From NCBI GenBank assembly GCA_944384025.1, contig CALWRS010000003.1:186001-250000 (forward strand): 64,000 nucleotides of DNA, in the 5' to 3' direction. The DNA comes from an uncultured Lachnospiraceae bacterium. GTDB lineage: Bacteria > Bacillota > Clostridia > Lachnospirales > Lachnospiraceae. The notes under the pieces were generated by a model. That model was not told where the DNA came from, searched no databases, and worked only from the letters and a program-made list of their open reading frames with translations. Of this stretch, positions 18,886 to 27,871 are shown one piece after another. Every line of letters begins with the position of its first letter. The first letter of the stretch is position 1. The position numbers and the translations under genes were made by a program.

Positions 18886-21800
18886 ATGGCCGACATTACG
18901 TTTACGAAGCAGCAAAAAAGCGTGATTACGCATCGAACGTGTAATTTGCTTGTTTCGGCGGCGGCAGGTTCCGGAAAGACGGCGGTTCTTGTGCAGCGGA
19001 TTATGGAGCTGGTGCTTAACGCGCCGAACCGAACGGACATTGATCGGATACTGGTCGTTACGTTTACCCGAAACGCGGCTGCGCAGATGAAGGAGCGGAT
19101 TATGGATGCGCTTTCGGCTCGCCTTGCCGAGAAGCCGGACGACGCGCATTTGCTTCGTCAAATGAATCTCGTACACTACGCGAACATAACGACGATTGAC
19201 AGCTTCTGCCAGTCCATCGTAAAAAGCTATTTCCAAGAAGCGGACATCGACCCGAACTTTCGGATTGGCGACGAAGCCGAGCTGCGCCTTTTGTGGGAAC
19301 AGGCGCTTCTTGAAGAACTCGAGGCGGCGCACAAAGCGGGGGAGCCTGCCTTTTGGGAGCTTGTAAACGCTTACGGGGGCAGCCGCTCGGACGAAAAAAT
19401 TGTAGAGATGATTACCCGCTTGAACTCTTTTGCGCAAAGCAGTCCATGGCCGGATTTGTGGCTGCGCAATTCTGTGCGGATGCTATGCGAAGAAGGCGAC
19501 ATCGGCAAGACGGAAGTGGCAAAGGAAGCATGTTTGCAAGCGAAGCAGCGCCTGCAGGGAGCGCTTGAAAAAACGCAGGAGGCGATTTTCGTTTGCGAAA
19601 GACCGGATGGGCCTTTGTTGTATGCGCAGGCGCTTCGTGACGACGAGGATTTTTTGCGGCTGACTTTAAAAAAAGAAACTTACGCAGAGTTAGCGGAGCT
19701 TTTCTCGCAGCAGGCATACACGCCGCTTCCCCGCAAACGCCAGCCGGAAGCGTCCGAAGAAAAAAAACAATTGGTGCAGGCAAAGCGAAAAGAAGCAAAA
19801 GCGATTGTACAAGGAGTAAAAGACTCGTACTTTTTTCAGGACATTTCCGAAATGAAGAGCGATATGGCGCTTTGCGCTACGCCGATGAAAACGCTTTTGT
19901 CGCTTACCGAAAAATGCCGCAAACGTTATCGGGAGGCGCTGCAAAAAAACAATGTGCTTGGGTTTTCCGAAGTGGAACACTTGGCGCTGTCGATTCTTTT
20001 GCGGCGCGAAGAAGACGGAACACTTTTGCGCACTGCGGCGGCGAACGCGTACGCAGAGCAGTTTGACGAGATTATGATCGACGAGTATCAGGACTCCAAT
20101 CTGGTGCAGGATTTGCTTCTTACGGCCATTTCCGGCGAAGCGTCCGAACACCCGAACCTGTTTGTTGTTGGGGATGTTAAGCAAAGCATTTACAAGTTCC
20201 GTATGGCGCGGCCGGAGCTGTTTTTGGAGCGCTACCGCAGGTATCCGGAAGACGGCGAAAAAGAGTGCCGAATTGACCTTTCCATGAACTTTCGAAGCCG
20301 TAAGACGGTGCTTGCCTGCGTAAACCGGATTTTCGAGCGGATTATGACAGCGGAGCTTGGCGGGATTTCTTACGACGAAAAGGCGGCGCTGTATCCCGGC
20401 GCAGCGTATCCGGACGTCTGGGAGCGAGAAAAGGAGCTTACCGAGCTTATCCTGCTTGATCCAAAGGAAGACGAAGGGCAGGCGGAGGCGGCAGATGAGG
20501 CGACCGATGAGGAGCTGTATGTGCAGGCGGTAGCAGAGCGCATTGGGGAACTGGTTCGGCCGGACTCCGGCTACCGAATCAAAGACGGAGGCAGCGTGCG
20601 GCCGGTTGCTTACGGGGATATTGTCGTTTTGGTCCGCTCTCTAAACGGGATAGCAAAACCGCTTGTGCAAGGACTTTTGCAGCGCGGAATCGATGCGTAC
20701 GTTACGACGATGGAAGGGTATTTTACAGCTGTAGAAGTTCAAACGATTTTGAACGTGCTGCGCATTCTCGACAACCCTTTGCAGGACATCCCGATGGCGG
20801 CGGTATTGCATTCGCCGATTGCGGATTTTAGCGACGAAGAGCTGGCGCGGCTGCGCATCTTAAGCCGCCGATTTGCAAGGCCGGGAAGGATTACGTATTT
20901 GTACGATACTTTGCGCGACTTTGCCGCTTTTACTAAGCGCACTGCGGCGGAGGAAGCGCTTTTTGAGAAAACCGTTCGATTTTTGTCGCTGTACGACGAA
21001 CTCCTGCAAAAAAAGCAGACGATGCGCGTATTTGAATTGCTGGAAGAAATTTACCAAACGACAGGATATCTGCTCTATTGTCAGGCAATGCCCGGAGGCG
21101 AGACAAGGAAAAATCACTTGGAGGCGCTTGTGCGAAAGGCAAGGGACTTTCAGAATTTCGCTTATACGGAGTTGTGTGATTTTGTCTCGTATATCGACCA
21201 CATGATTACGTATCAGGTGAAGGTAGAAGAGGCAAGTCCGGCGGATAGCGGCGGCGCGGTTCGGATTATGACCATTCACGCCAGCAAAGGACTGGAGTTT
21301 CCGATAGTGCTGCTTCCGGATCTTCATAGAAAATTTAATTTAACGGATACAACGGGAACGCTGCTGCTTCACGAGGATTTGGGGTTGGGGCCGATAGCCA
21401 TTGACCAAAAGCAGCGGACAAAAGTGGATACGCTTGCAAAAAAGGTAATCGCCTGCCGCATCCGGCAAGACAGCCTGGGAGAGGAACTGCGCATTCTTTA
21501 TACGGCAATGACGCGCGCAAAGGAAAAGCTGATTTTGTTTGGCGTAAAACGAGGAATTTGCGAGAATTTAGAAGCAGGAAAGATCACCCCTCACCAGGCG
21601 GGAGCGTTTTCGTTTGGACAATTGTATTCGGCAGGGTGCTATCTGGATTGGATTTTGCCCTCGGTTTTGGCAAGCGAACAGCCGTCTTTGGCACAGCTTG
21701 CCGATATGGCAGCCGGAGAGCCGTTTTTAGGCAAGGAGTTTATGATATGCGTAAAAAACCGGCGGCAGCTGCTTGACGAATTCGCAAGCCATGCATGGGA

Positions 21801-22593
21801 AGAGTTGACCACGCAGGAAGGAGCGAGAGAACCGGTTTTTACAAAAGAAGCCGTCAGAATTCCGGAAATTCTTGCAACATGGGAAGATTACGAGTACCCG
21901 TACCGCATGGGAGCATCTCTGCCCATAAGACTGTCGGTTTCGGCATTAAAAGCTTCCGCAATGCAGGAAAAAGACGATTTTGCTGCCTCTTACAATCCGC
22001 AGGAGAGAGAGACAGAAAAAGATGAACGGATTCCGAAATTCCTACAGGAAAAGGAGCGCGAAACGATTTTGTGCGGGAGCGAGCGAGGAACACTTTATCA
22101 TAAAATACTGGAAATTCACGATTTTACCGCAGAGCCTTCTTTGGCGTTTTTGCAAGAGGAGCTGCAAAAGGCAATCGCCCTGAAAAAAATACCAAAAGAC
22201 GCGAAAAACAGCGTTTCCCTTTCCGATTTTTTGGCTTTTTTTGAATCGCCTCTAGGGCAGCGGCTGCAAAAGGCGGCAAGAGCGGGCAGGCTGCACAAAG
22301 AGCAGAACTTTGTCCTTTCGTATCCGGCGAGAGAATTGTCTTTGGATTACGAAAGTGACGAGCCGATTTTGGTGCAGGGAATTATCGACGTGTTTTTTGA
22401 AGAAGACGACGGCGTTGTTTTGCTTGACTATAAAACGGACCGTGTTTTCGGGCAGGACGCAGAAGAGGTTTTGCGCAGGCGTTACCGCGCGCAGCTTGCT
22501 TATTATGCGGACGCAATCACTCGCGGAACGGGGAAAATGGTAAAAGAACGGTTAATTTACTCATTTGCACTTCAAAAAAGCTTTTCTGTGTAG
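18886..22593 (+). CDS. addA: ATP-dependent helicase/nuclease subunit A
   Basis: UvrD-like 3'-5' helicase and nuclease of AddAB. Helicase motifs run in order: Walker A SAAAGSGKTAVLVQRI, motif Ia VTFTRNAAAQMKERI, motif II MIDEYQDSN, motif III VGDVKQSIYKFR, motif V TIHASKGLEFPIV and motif VI TAMTRAKEKLILFG. The C-terminal nuclease motif is VVLLDYKTDRV. The 1235-residue length is normal. It follows addB after five bases, so equimolar translation is likely. With AddB it recognises Chi and produces 3' tails for RecA. Confidence 0.96.
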   Translation: MADITFTKQQKSVITHRTCNLLVSAAAGSGKTAVLVQRIMELVLNAPNRTDIDRILVVTFTRNAAAQMKERIMDALSARLAEKPDDAHLLRQMNLVHYANITTIDSFCQSIVKSYFQEADIDPNFRIGDEAELRLLWEQALLEELEAAHKAGEPAFWELVNAYGGSRSDEKIVEMITRLNSFAQSSPWPDLWLRNSVRMLCEEGDIGKTEVAKEACLQAKQRLQGALEKTQEAIFVCERPDGPLLYAQALRDDEDFLRLTLKKETYAELAELFSQQAYTPLPRKRQPEASEEKKQLVQAKRKEAKAIVQGVKDSYFFQDISEMKSDMALCATPMKTLLSLTEKCRKRYREALQKNNVLGFSEVEHLALSILLRREEDGTLLRTAAANAYAEQFDEIMIDEYQDSNLVQDLLLTAISGEASEHPNLFVVGDVKQSIYKFRMARPELFLERYRRYPEDGEKECRIDLSMNFRSRKTVLACVNRIFERIMTAELGGISYDEKAALYPGAAYPDVWEREKELTELILLDPKEDEGQAEAADEATDEELYVQAVAERIGELVRPDSGYRIKDGGSVRPVAYGDIVVLVRSLNGIAKPLVQGLLQRGIDAYVTTMEGYFTAVEVQTILNVLRILDNPLQDIPMAAVLHSPIADFSDEELARLRILSRRFARPGRITYLYDTLRDFAAFTKRTAAEEALFEKTVRFLSLYDELLQKKQTMRVFELLEEIYQTTGYLLYCQAMPGGETRKNHLEALVRKARDFQNFAYTELCDFVSYIDHMITYQVKVEEASPADSGGAVRIMTIHASKGLEFPIVLLPDLHRKFNLTDTTGTLLLHEDLGLGPIAIDQKQRTKVDTLAKKVIACRIRQDSLGEELRILYTAMTRAKEKLILFGVKRGICENLEAGKITPHQAGAFSFGQLYSAGCYLDWILPSVLASEQPSLAQLADMAAGEPFLGKEFMICVKNRRQLLDEFASHAWEELTTQEGAREPVFTKEAVRIPEILATWEDYEYPYRMGASLPIRLSVSALKASAMQEKDDFAASYNPQERETEKDERIPKFLQEKERETILCGSERGTLYHKILEIHDFTAEPSLAFLQEELQKAIALKKIPKDAKNSVSLSDFLAFFESPLGQRLQKAARAGRLHKEQNFVLSYPARELSLDYESDEPILVQGIIDVFFEEDDGVVLLDYKTDRVFGQDAEEVLRRRYRAQLAYYADAITRGTGKMVKERLIYSFALQKSFSV

Positions 22594-22619
22594 TATACTG
22601 GGGATAGTTCCGGGCAACA

Positions 22620-22652
22620 CTCCTTTTGCCAAAAGAGATTTGGCAAAGGGAG
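22620..22652 (+). promoter_or_regulatory. Hairpin covering the ribosome binding site of the spore protein gene
   Basis: A 14-pair stem (22620-22633 with 22639-22652, one G-T pair) with an AGAGA loop. The right arm includes GGGAG, the ribosome binding site seven bases ahead of the ATG at 22659, so in the folded mRNA that site is buried. There is no T-tract after the stem, so it is not a standard terminator for addA. Confidence 0.6.
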
Positions 22653-22658
22653 AATGCC

Positions 22659-22880
22659 ATGGGAAAAAAGAAAAAAGAAATCGATTTTACAAATCTGACG
22701 CCCGAAGAAGAACTGAAGTACGAAATTGCACGCGAGCTTGGAGTGTTTGATCGAATTGTAGCAAATGGATGGGGAAGTCTTTCCGCCCGGGAAGCGGGCC
22801 GGATTGGCGGCATTATGACCCAGCGCAAACGAAGCGCACAGGCAGGGGACGAAGGACAGGACGAAGAAAAGTGCGAGTAA
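22659..22880 (+). CDS. Alpha/beta-type small acid-soluble spore protein
   Basis: DNA-binding protein that coats and protects spore DNA; its presence indicates an endospore former. In 73 residues it has the two family motifs: YEIARELGVFDR, containing the Glu-Ile bond cut by the GPR germination protease, and GSLSAREAGRIGGIMTQR. The Lys-rich N-terminus and acidic tail are less typical. The start follows the GGGAG buried in the hairpin. Forespore (sigma-G) expression is expected for the family, but I could not find a convincing sigma-G promoter; TATACT at about 22594-22599 lacks a fitting -35. Confidence 0.9.
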   Translation: MGKKKKEIDFTNLTPEEELKYEIARELGVFDRIVANGWGSLSAREAGRIGGIMTQRKRSAQAGDEGQDEEKCE

Positions 22881-22889
22881 GGAAAGAAT

Positions 22890-23816
22890 ATGCGAGAGAG
22901 AATTTTATTTGTTTATAATCCAAATGCCGGCATGAAAAAAATTCAAAGCAAGCTAAGCGGCGTCGTCAATTTGCTGACAGAAGGCGAGCGCGAAGTTGTG
23001 ATTTTTCCGACGAGAAAGAAGATGGATGCGCAAAATGCCATTATGGAATACGTCGGCGCCGGACGCTGCGAAAAAGTTGTCGTTGCAGGCGGAGACGGAA
23101 CACTGCACGAGGCGGTAAACGGCATGATGTATTGCGAGCAGAGAGTGCCGATTGTCTACATTCCTACGGGAAGCACAAACGATTTCGGGTATTCCCTGAA
23201 CATATCAAAAGACGTCTTAGAAGCGGCAAGCCTTGTAAGCAGAGGAATGCCTTTTGCATGCGACGTTGCGCAGTTTAACGATACGTACTTTGTTTACACA
23301 GCCGCCTTTGGTCTGTTTACGGATATCTCCTACGCGACGCCGCAAGGACTGAAAAATATTTTCGGGCACGCGGCATACGTTTTTAACGGGGCGAGCTCGC
23401 TAGCGAAAATAAAGCGCTTTCCAATGACCGTTACGTATAACGGAATAAGCGTGCAGGACAGCTTTATTTACGGAATGGTCGTAAGTTCCGAGTCGATTGG
23501 CGGTTTTCGCGGTCTTACCGGCGCGGACGTTAAGCTAAACGACGGCGAATACGAGCTTTTCTTAGTGCGGGACTGCAAGGCGTATGAATTTCCGGAGCTT
23601 GTAAACGATATCCTGCACGGGAAATTCGACAACAAAAACATAATTTATGAGCGCGTCACAGAAGTGTCGTTTTCTTCTGCGTCGCCCGTTGCATGGACGC
23701 TTGACGGCGAGTTTGGCGGCGAGTTTATGGAAATTGAAATTACGATACATAAAAAAGCGATTACCGTTATGACGCCTATGAGCCTGTTAAACATTGTAGA
23801 AGGAGATATGCTGTAG
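22890..23816 (+). CDS. Diacylglycerol kinase-like lipid kinase (YegS/DgkB family)
   Basis: Cytosolic, membrane-associated lipid kinase. The catalytic-domain motif VVAGGDGTLHEAVNG is near residue 70 and PTGSTNDFGYSLNI follows; the C-terminal half is the beta-sandwich with WTLDGEFGGEF near residue 270. At 308 residues it fits DgkB/YegS proteins, which phosphorylate diacylglycerol or related lipids; which lipid is used cannot be told. It lies nine bases after the spore protein stop, so readthrough is likely. Confidence 0.88.
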   Translation: MRERILFVYNPNAGMKKIQSKLSGVVNLLTEGEREVVIFPTRKKMDAQNAIMEYVGAGRCEKVVVAGGDGTLHEAVNGMMYCEQRVPIVYIPTGSTNDFGYSLNISKDVLEAASLVSRGMPFACDVAQFNDTYFVYTAAFGLFTDISYATPQGLKNIFGHAAYVFNGASSLAKIKRFPMTVTYNGISVQDSFIYGMVVSSESIGGFRGLTGADVKLNDGEYELFLVRDCKAYEFPELVNDILHGKFDNKNIIYERVTEVSFSSASPVAWTLDGEFGGEFMEIEITIHKKAITVMTPMSLLNIVEGDML

Positions 23817-23828
23817 CGGCTTTTTGGC

Positions 23829-23863
23829 TTGACATGCCATAGGTGCAGTTGGTATGATTGCAC
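23829..23863 (+). promoter_or_regulatory. Promoter with possible operator for xylB
   Basis: TTGACA (23829-23834), an 18-base spacer and TATGAT (23853-23858). The inverted repeat GTGCA-N11-TGCAC (23843-23863) straddles the -10, a typical place for a repressor site. The promoter is good; the operator is inference. Confidence 0.65.
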
Positions 23864-23912
23864 TAAAGGCGATTTTCAAAAAAATTAATTCATTTTATAG
23901 CAGGAGGCTAGT

Positions 23913-25394
23913 ATGTACTACATAGGTGTAGACTTGGGAACGTCCTCGGTAAAGCTGTTGCTGATGGATGAAAAAGGCGAAATTAAAAACATTGTGTCAA
24001 AGGAGTACCCGTTGTACTTCCCGAAGACCGGCTGGTCGGAGCAAAAACCGGAGGACTGGTGGGAAAAAACCGTGGAAGGAATCCGGGAGCTTGTCAGCGT
24101 TGTAGACGCCGCAGACGTTGCCGGAATCAGCTTTGGCGGACAAATGCACGGCCTTGTTATTTTGGATAGTGAAGACAACGTGCTTCGCCCCGCTATTTTG
24201 TGGAACGACGGCAGAACGCAGGCGGAGTGCGATTACCTAAACAAAGAAATCGGACGGGAGAAAATCAGCGCATACACGGCAAATATGGCGCTTACCGGTT
24301 TTACCGCGCCGAAGCTGCTTTGGGTAAAGAAAAATGAGCCGGAAATTTTCGAGAAAATCGAGAAGATTATGCTCCCGAAAGATTACCTGGCGTATAAATT
24401 AAGCGGCGTCCACTGTACGGACGTTTCGGACGCTTCCGGAATGCTTTTGTTTGACGTAAAGAACAAGTGCTGGTCAAAAGAAATGATCGACATCGTCGGC
24501 ATCAAGGAATCGCAGCTGGCTCGCATATACGAAAGCTACGAGCCGGTTGGCACGCTGCTTCCGGACGTTGCAGAGGCGCTTGGACTTCCGGAGACGGTAA
24601 AAGTTATTGCCGGAGCCGGAGATAACGCCGCCGGTGCCGTCGGCACAGGAACGCTTGAGCACGGCATGTGCAGCGTCTCTCTTGGGACAAGCGGAACGGT
24701 CTTTATTGCTACGGACGCTTTTGCTGTAGACGACGCAAACGCAATGCACTCCTTCGCGCACGCAAACGGAAAGTATCACTTCCTTGGCTGTATGCTCTCC
24801 GCCGCCTCCTCCAACAAGTGGTGGATGGACGATATTATCGGCACAAAGGACTACGCAGCGGAGCAAAAAGGAATTACCGAAATCGGAAAGAACAACGTAT
24901 ACTACCTGCCGTATTTGATGGGAGAGCGTACGCCGCATAACAACCCAAATGCCAGAGGCTGCTTTGTAGGGCTTTCCATGGATACGAAGCGGGAAGATAT
25001 GACGCTTGCCGTTATGGAAGGCGTTACCTACGCTTTACGGGACGCGCTTGAAATTGCCCGCTCCTTCGGCGTTGAAATTAAGCGCGTACGCGCTATTGGC
25101 GGCGGAGCCAAGAGCCCGCTTTGGTGCAAGGTGCTGGCAAATATTATGAACGTGAAGGTAGACCGGCTTAACTGCGAGGAAGGACCGGGATACGGCGCTG
25201 CTATTTTGGCAGCGGTAGGCTGCGGCGCATTTTCTTCCGTAGAAGACGCGGCATCCAAATTGATTCGCGTAGTTGATACGATTGAGCAAGATCCGGCAAT
25301 CGTTGCGGAATACGAAAAACGTTATGCGATTTTCCGATCGATTTACCCGGCGCTCGTCCCGGTGTTCGACGAAATTGCAGCATGCGCAGAATGA
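23913..25394 (+). CDS. xylB: Xylulokinase
   Basis: FGGY-family kinase that phosphorylates D-xylulose to xylulose 5-phosphate for the pentose phosphate pathway. The N-terminus YYIGVDLGTSSVKLLLMD is the ATPase phosphate-1 motif; SFGGQMHGLVILD with the xylulose-binding MHG, NDGRTQAECD, and the C-terminal AIGGGAKSPLWCKV complete the family pattern. 493 residues, full length. It is a stand-alone gene with its own promoter: no xylA, xylR or sugar transporter adjoins it. Confidence 0.92.
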   Translation: MYYIGVDLGTSSVKLLLMDEKGEIKNIVSKEYPLYFPKTGWSEQKPEDWWEKTVEGIRELVSVVDAADVAGISFGGQMHGLVILDSEDNVLRPAILWNDGRTQAECDYLNKEIGREKISAYTANMALTGFTAPKLLWVKKNEPEIFEKIEKIMLPKDYLAYKLSGVHCTDVSDASGMLLFDVKNKCWSKEMIDIVGIKESQLARIYESYEPVGTLLPDVAEALGLPETVKVIAGAGDNAAGAVGTGTLEHGMCSVSLGTSGTVFIATDAFAVDDANAMHSFAHANGKYHFLGCMLSAASSNKWWMDDIIGTKDYAAEQKGITEIGKNNVYYLPYLMGERTPHNNPNARGCFVGLSMDTKREDMTLAVMEGVTYALRDALEIARSFGVEIKRVRAIGGGAKSPLWCKVLANIMNVKVDRLNCEEGPGYGAAILAAVGCGAFSSVEDAASKLIRVVDTIEQDPAIVAEYEKRYAIFRSIYPALVPVFDEIAACAE

Positions 25395-25403
25395 CAAATA
25401 CAA

Positions 25404-25431
25404 TGGCGGACGGAGGCAGCTCCGTTCGCCA
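25404..25431 (+). other. Intergenic hairpin after xylB
   Basis: A 12-pair stem TGGCGGACGGAG with CTCCGTTCGCCA (one G-T pair) and a GCAG loop, between xylB and the methyltransferase gene. No T-tract follows, so it looks like a 3'-end stabiliser or processing site instead of a terminator. Confidence 0.5.
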
Positions 25432-25461
25432 AGTGTGCGTCTTTGGAGCAAAAGGAGAAAA

Positions 25462-26229
25462 ATGTATTCGAATTTCGCGTGGATTTACGACGCGTGCATG
25501 GACAACGTCCCGTATGCGCGCTGGGCGGACTTTTTAATTTCCCTTCTTAAGGAAAACGGTCTTGCGAGAAGCATTGTTGCGGAGTTAGGGTGCGGAACCG
25601 GAGAGATTACAACGCGCCTTGCGCAGGCCGGATTTGATATGATCGGCGTGGATTCTTCGGAGGAAATGCTTGAAATCGCCCGGGAAAAAAGCTATGATAG
25701 GGAGTGCCCATCGATACTTTACCTTCATCAGGATATGCGCGCCCTAGAACTGTTTGGGACAGTAGGCGCCGTCATCAGCGTGTGCGATACGATGAACTAT
25801 CTTTTAAAAGAGGAAGATTTGATTCGGGTTTTTCGCCTTGTAAACAATTATTTAGAGCGCGGCGGTCTTTTCGTTTTTGATATGAAAACGCATCGGTACT
25901 ACCGAGAAGTTTTGGGAGACAAAACGCGGATGGAGACGCTGCCGGACGGTGTTATGGTATGGGAAAACTCCTACGAGGAGACCGCCCGGAAAAACACATA
26001 TGTCCTGACGATGTTTCTTCAAACGGACGGCGGGCTTTACAAGCGAAGCGAAGAGCGGCACGTACAGCAGGCGTATTCGATGCAAACGGTGCTGCGCTGC
26101 TTAAAAAGCGCGGGGCTGGAATTTGTCGCAGCCTTTTCGGATTATACGGCGGAGGCGGCGAGCGAAGACGCAGAGCGCATTGTTTATGTGGCAAAAGAAG
26201 GATTTCAGGAAAACAAAACGTACCTATAG
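25462..26229 (+). CDS. Class I SAM-dependent methyltransferase
   Basis: A 255-residue cytosolic methyltransferase of unknown substrate. The start MYSNFAWIYDACMDNVPYARW matches the YqeM-like group of Firmicutes. The SAM-binding motif VAELGCGTGEITTRLAQ is near residue 40, GVDSSEEMLEIA is motif II and VISVCDTMNYLL the post-motif region. AAAGGAG places the start at 25462; the frame stays open to 25273 but lacks a site. It runs into hslO after 11 bases. Confidence 0.85.
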   Translation: MYSNFAWIYDACMDNVPYARWADFLISLLKENGLARSIVAELGCGTGEITTRLAQAGFDMIGVDSSEEMLEIAREKSYDRECPSILYLHQDMRALELFGTVGAVISVCDTMNYLLKEEDLIRVFRLVNNYLERGGLFVFDMKTHRYYREVLGDKTRMETLPDGVMVWENSYEETARKNTYVLTMFLQTDGGLYKRSEERHVQQAYSMQTVLRCLKSAGLEFVAAFSDYTAEAASEDAERIVYVAKEGFQENKTYL

Positions 26230-26240
26230 GAAGTGAAAAC

Positions 26241-27119
26241 ATGGACTACATTATCCGCGCCATGGCGGCAAACGGACAGATTCGCGCATTTGCGGCAACG
26301 ACACGGGACTTGACGGAAACGGCAAGGCTTGCTCACAATACAAGCCCTATTGTAACGGCAGCGCTTGGAAGGCTTTTAACGGCAGGAGCCATGATGGGCA
26401 CGATGCTAAAAGGCAAGGACGACGCGCTTACGATTCGGATTCAGTGTTCCGGACCGATTCAAGGGCTGCTTGTAACTGCAGACGCAAACGGAAACGTAAA
26501 AGGGTATGCGAACTGCCCGGACGTTATGCTGCCGCCGCGTTCGGACGGACATTTAGACGTTTCAGGAGCGCTTGGAGCGGGTATTTTAAGCGTTATCAAG
26601 GATATGGGTCTTAAAGAGCCGTATGTGGGAGATACCGCCCTTCAGACCGGAGAAATTGCCGAAGATTTGACGTACTACTTTGCCGCATCGGAGCAGACGC
26701 CTTCCGCAGTCGGACTTGGCGTTTTAATGAACCGGGAAAACACGGTGCGACGTGCCGGCGGTTTTCTTTTACAGCTGATGCCGTCTGCCAAGGAAGAGAC
26801 GATCTCCGCGCTTGAAGAAAAATTACAGGGTGTTTCTTCTGTGACGCAAATGCTGGAAGAAGGGAAAACGCCCGAAAACATTTTGGAAGAGCTGCTTGGT
26901 GATTTGGGACTTGAGATAACGCAGAAGCTACCGACACAGTTTGTATGTAATTGCTCCGCACAGCGGTTTGAGAAGGGACTTTTGTGTTTGGGAAAGAAAG
27001 AGCTTTCCAACCTGCTTGAAGAAGGAAAGCCGATTGAAACCGTATGTTATTTCTGCAATAAAAAGTATACGTTCTCCGTGGAGGAGCTGCGTAGAATTGC
27101 AGAAATGCAGCATAAATAA
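26241..27119 (+). CDS. hslO: Redox-regulated chaperone Hsp33
   Basis: Holdase chaperone switched on by oxidation. The N-terminal domain starts MDYIIRAMAANGQIRAFAAT; the C-terminal zinc switch has CNC (in FVCNCSAQRF) and CYFC (in TVCYFCNKKY), giving the four zinc-binding cysteines. 292 residues is the normal length. The frame is open to 25959 inside the methyltransferase gene, but only the ATG at 26241 matches the family start. The ribosome binding site is modest (AGGAAGTG). Confidence 0.93.
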   Translation: MDYIIRAMAANGQIRAFAATTRDLTETARLAHNTSPIVTAALGRLLTAGAMMGTMLKGKDDALTIRIQCSGPIQGLLVTADANGNVKGYANCPDVMLPPRSDGHLDVSGALGAGILSVIKDMGLKEPYVGDTALQTGEIAEDLTYYFAASEQTPSAVGLGVLMNRENTVRRAGGFLLQLMPSAKEETISALEEKLQGVSSVTQMLEEGKTPENILEELLGDLGLEITQKLPTQFVCNCSAQRFEKGLLCLGKKELSNLLEEGKPIETVCYFCNKKYTFSVEELRRIAEMQHK

Positions 27120-27146
27120 TCATACATGAGGAAGAGGAGACCGCAT

Positions 27147-27854
27147 ATGCAGAAATTAGAACAGCTTTACGAAGGAAAAGCAAAAAAGGTGTACAAAACG
27201 GACGATCCCGACGCATTGATTGTAGATTACAAAGACGATGCGACCGCGTTTAACGGACTGAAAAAAGGAACGATCGTTGGCAAGGGCGTTGTTAATAATA
27301 AAATGTCCAACCATGTGATGCAGCTTCTTGAGAAAAAAGGCGTTCCTACGCACTATATACAGGAACTTAGCGACCGTGAGACGCTTGTAAAGAAAGTGGA
27401 AATTGTTCCGCTGGAAGTAATTATCCGCAACATCTCCGCCGGAAGCTTTGCGAAGAAGCTTGGCATGGAGGAAGGAATTGTTTTAAAGCGCCCTACGTTA
27501 GAGTTTTCCTACAAAGACGACGCGCTTGGCGATCCGATGATTAACGGCTACTACGCTGTTGCGATTGGAGCGGCAACACAGGAAGAAGTAGACACGATTA
27601 CAAAGTATGCCTTTACCGTAAATGAAGTTCTGAAAGAGTACTTTGCAGAGTGCGGCATTGAATTGGTAGACTTTAAGATTGAGTTTGGCCGTTACCACGG
27701 ACAGATTATTCTTGCAGACGAAATCTCGCCCGATACGTGCCGTCTGTGGGATATCAACACGCACGAAAAGCTGGACAAGGACCGTTTCCGCCGCGACTTA
27801 GGCGGAGTAGAAGACGCTTACAAGGAAGTGTTTAAAAGACTGGGGATTCAGTAA
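27147..27854 (+). CDS. purC: Phosphoribosylaminoimidazole-succinocarboxamide synthase
   Basis: SAICAR synthetase of purine synthesis: joins CAIR and aspartate using [13 protein letters not shown] at the N-terminus, [20 protein letters not shown], and SPDTCRLWD near residue 195 are diagnostic. 235 residues. The ATG at 27147 follows GAGGAGA with a good spacer; an ATG at 27126 has none. The purC-purB order places two successive pathway steps side by side; no other pur genes are in the window. Confidence 0.95.
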   Translation: MQKLEQLYEGKAKKVYKTDDPDALIVDYKDDATAFNGLKKGTIVGKGVVNNKMSNHVMQLLEKKGVPTHYIQELSDRETLVKKVEIVPLEVIIRNISAGSFAKKLGMEEGIVLKRPTLEFSYKDDALGDPMINGYYAVAIGAATQEEVDTITKYAFTVNEVLKEYFAECGIELVDFKIEFGRYHGQIILADEISPDTCRLWDINTHEKLDKDRFRRDLGGVEDAYKEVFKRLGIQ

Positions 27855-27871
27855 GAGGAAAGAGGAAAGTT

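Noticed and set aside
22561-22600. Sigma-G promoter for the spore protein
   Set aside because: A TATACT-like -10 is visible but the nearest TGCACT is about 22 bases away, too far for a sigma-G promoter.
25273-25461. N-terminal extension of the methyltransferase frame
   Set aside because: The frame is open but overlaps the end of xylB, lacks a ribosome binding site and has no methyltransferase similarity; the ATG at 25462 fits both.
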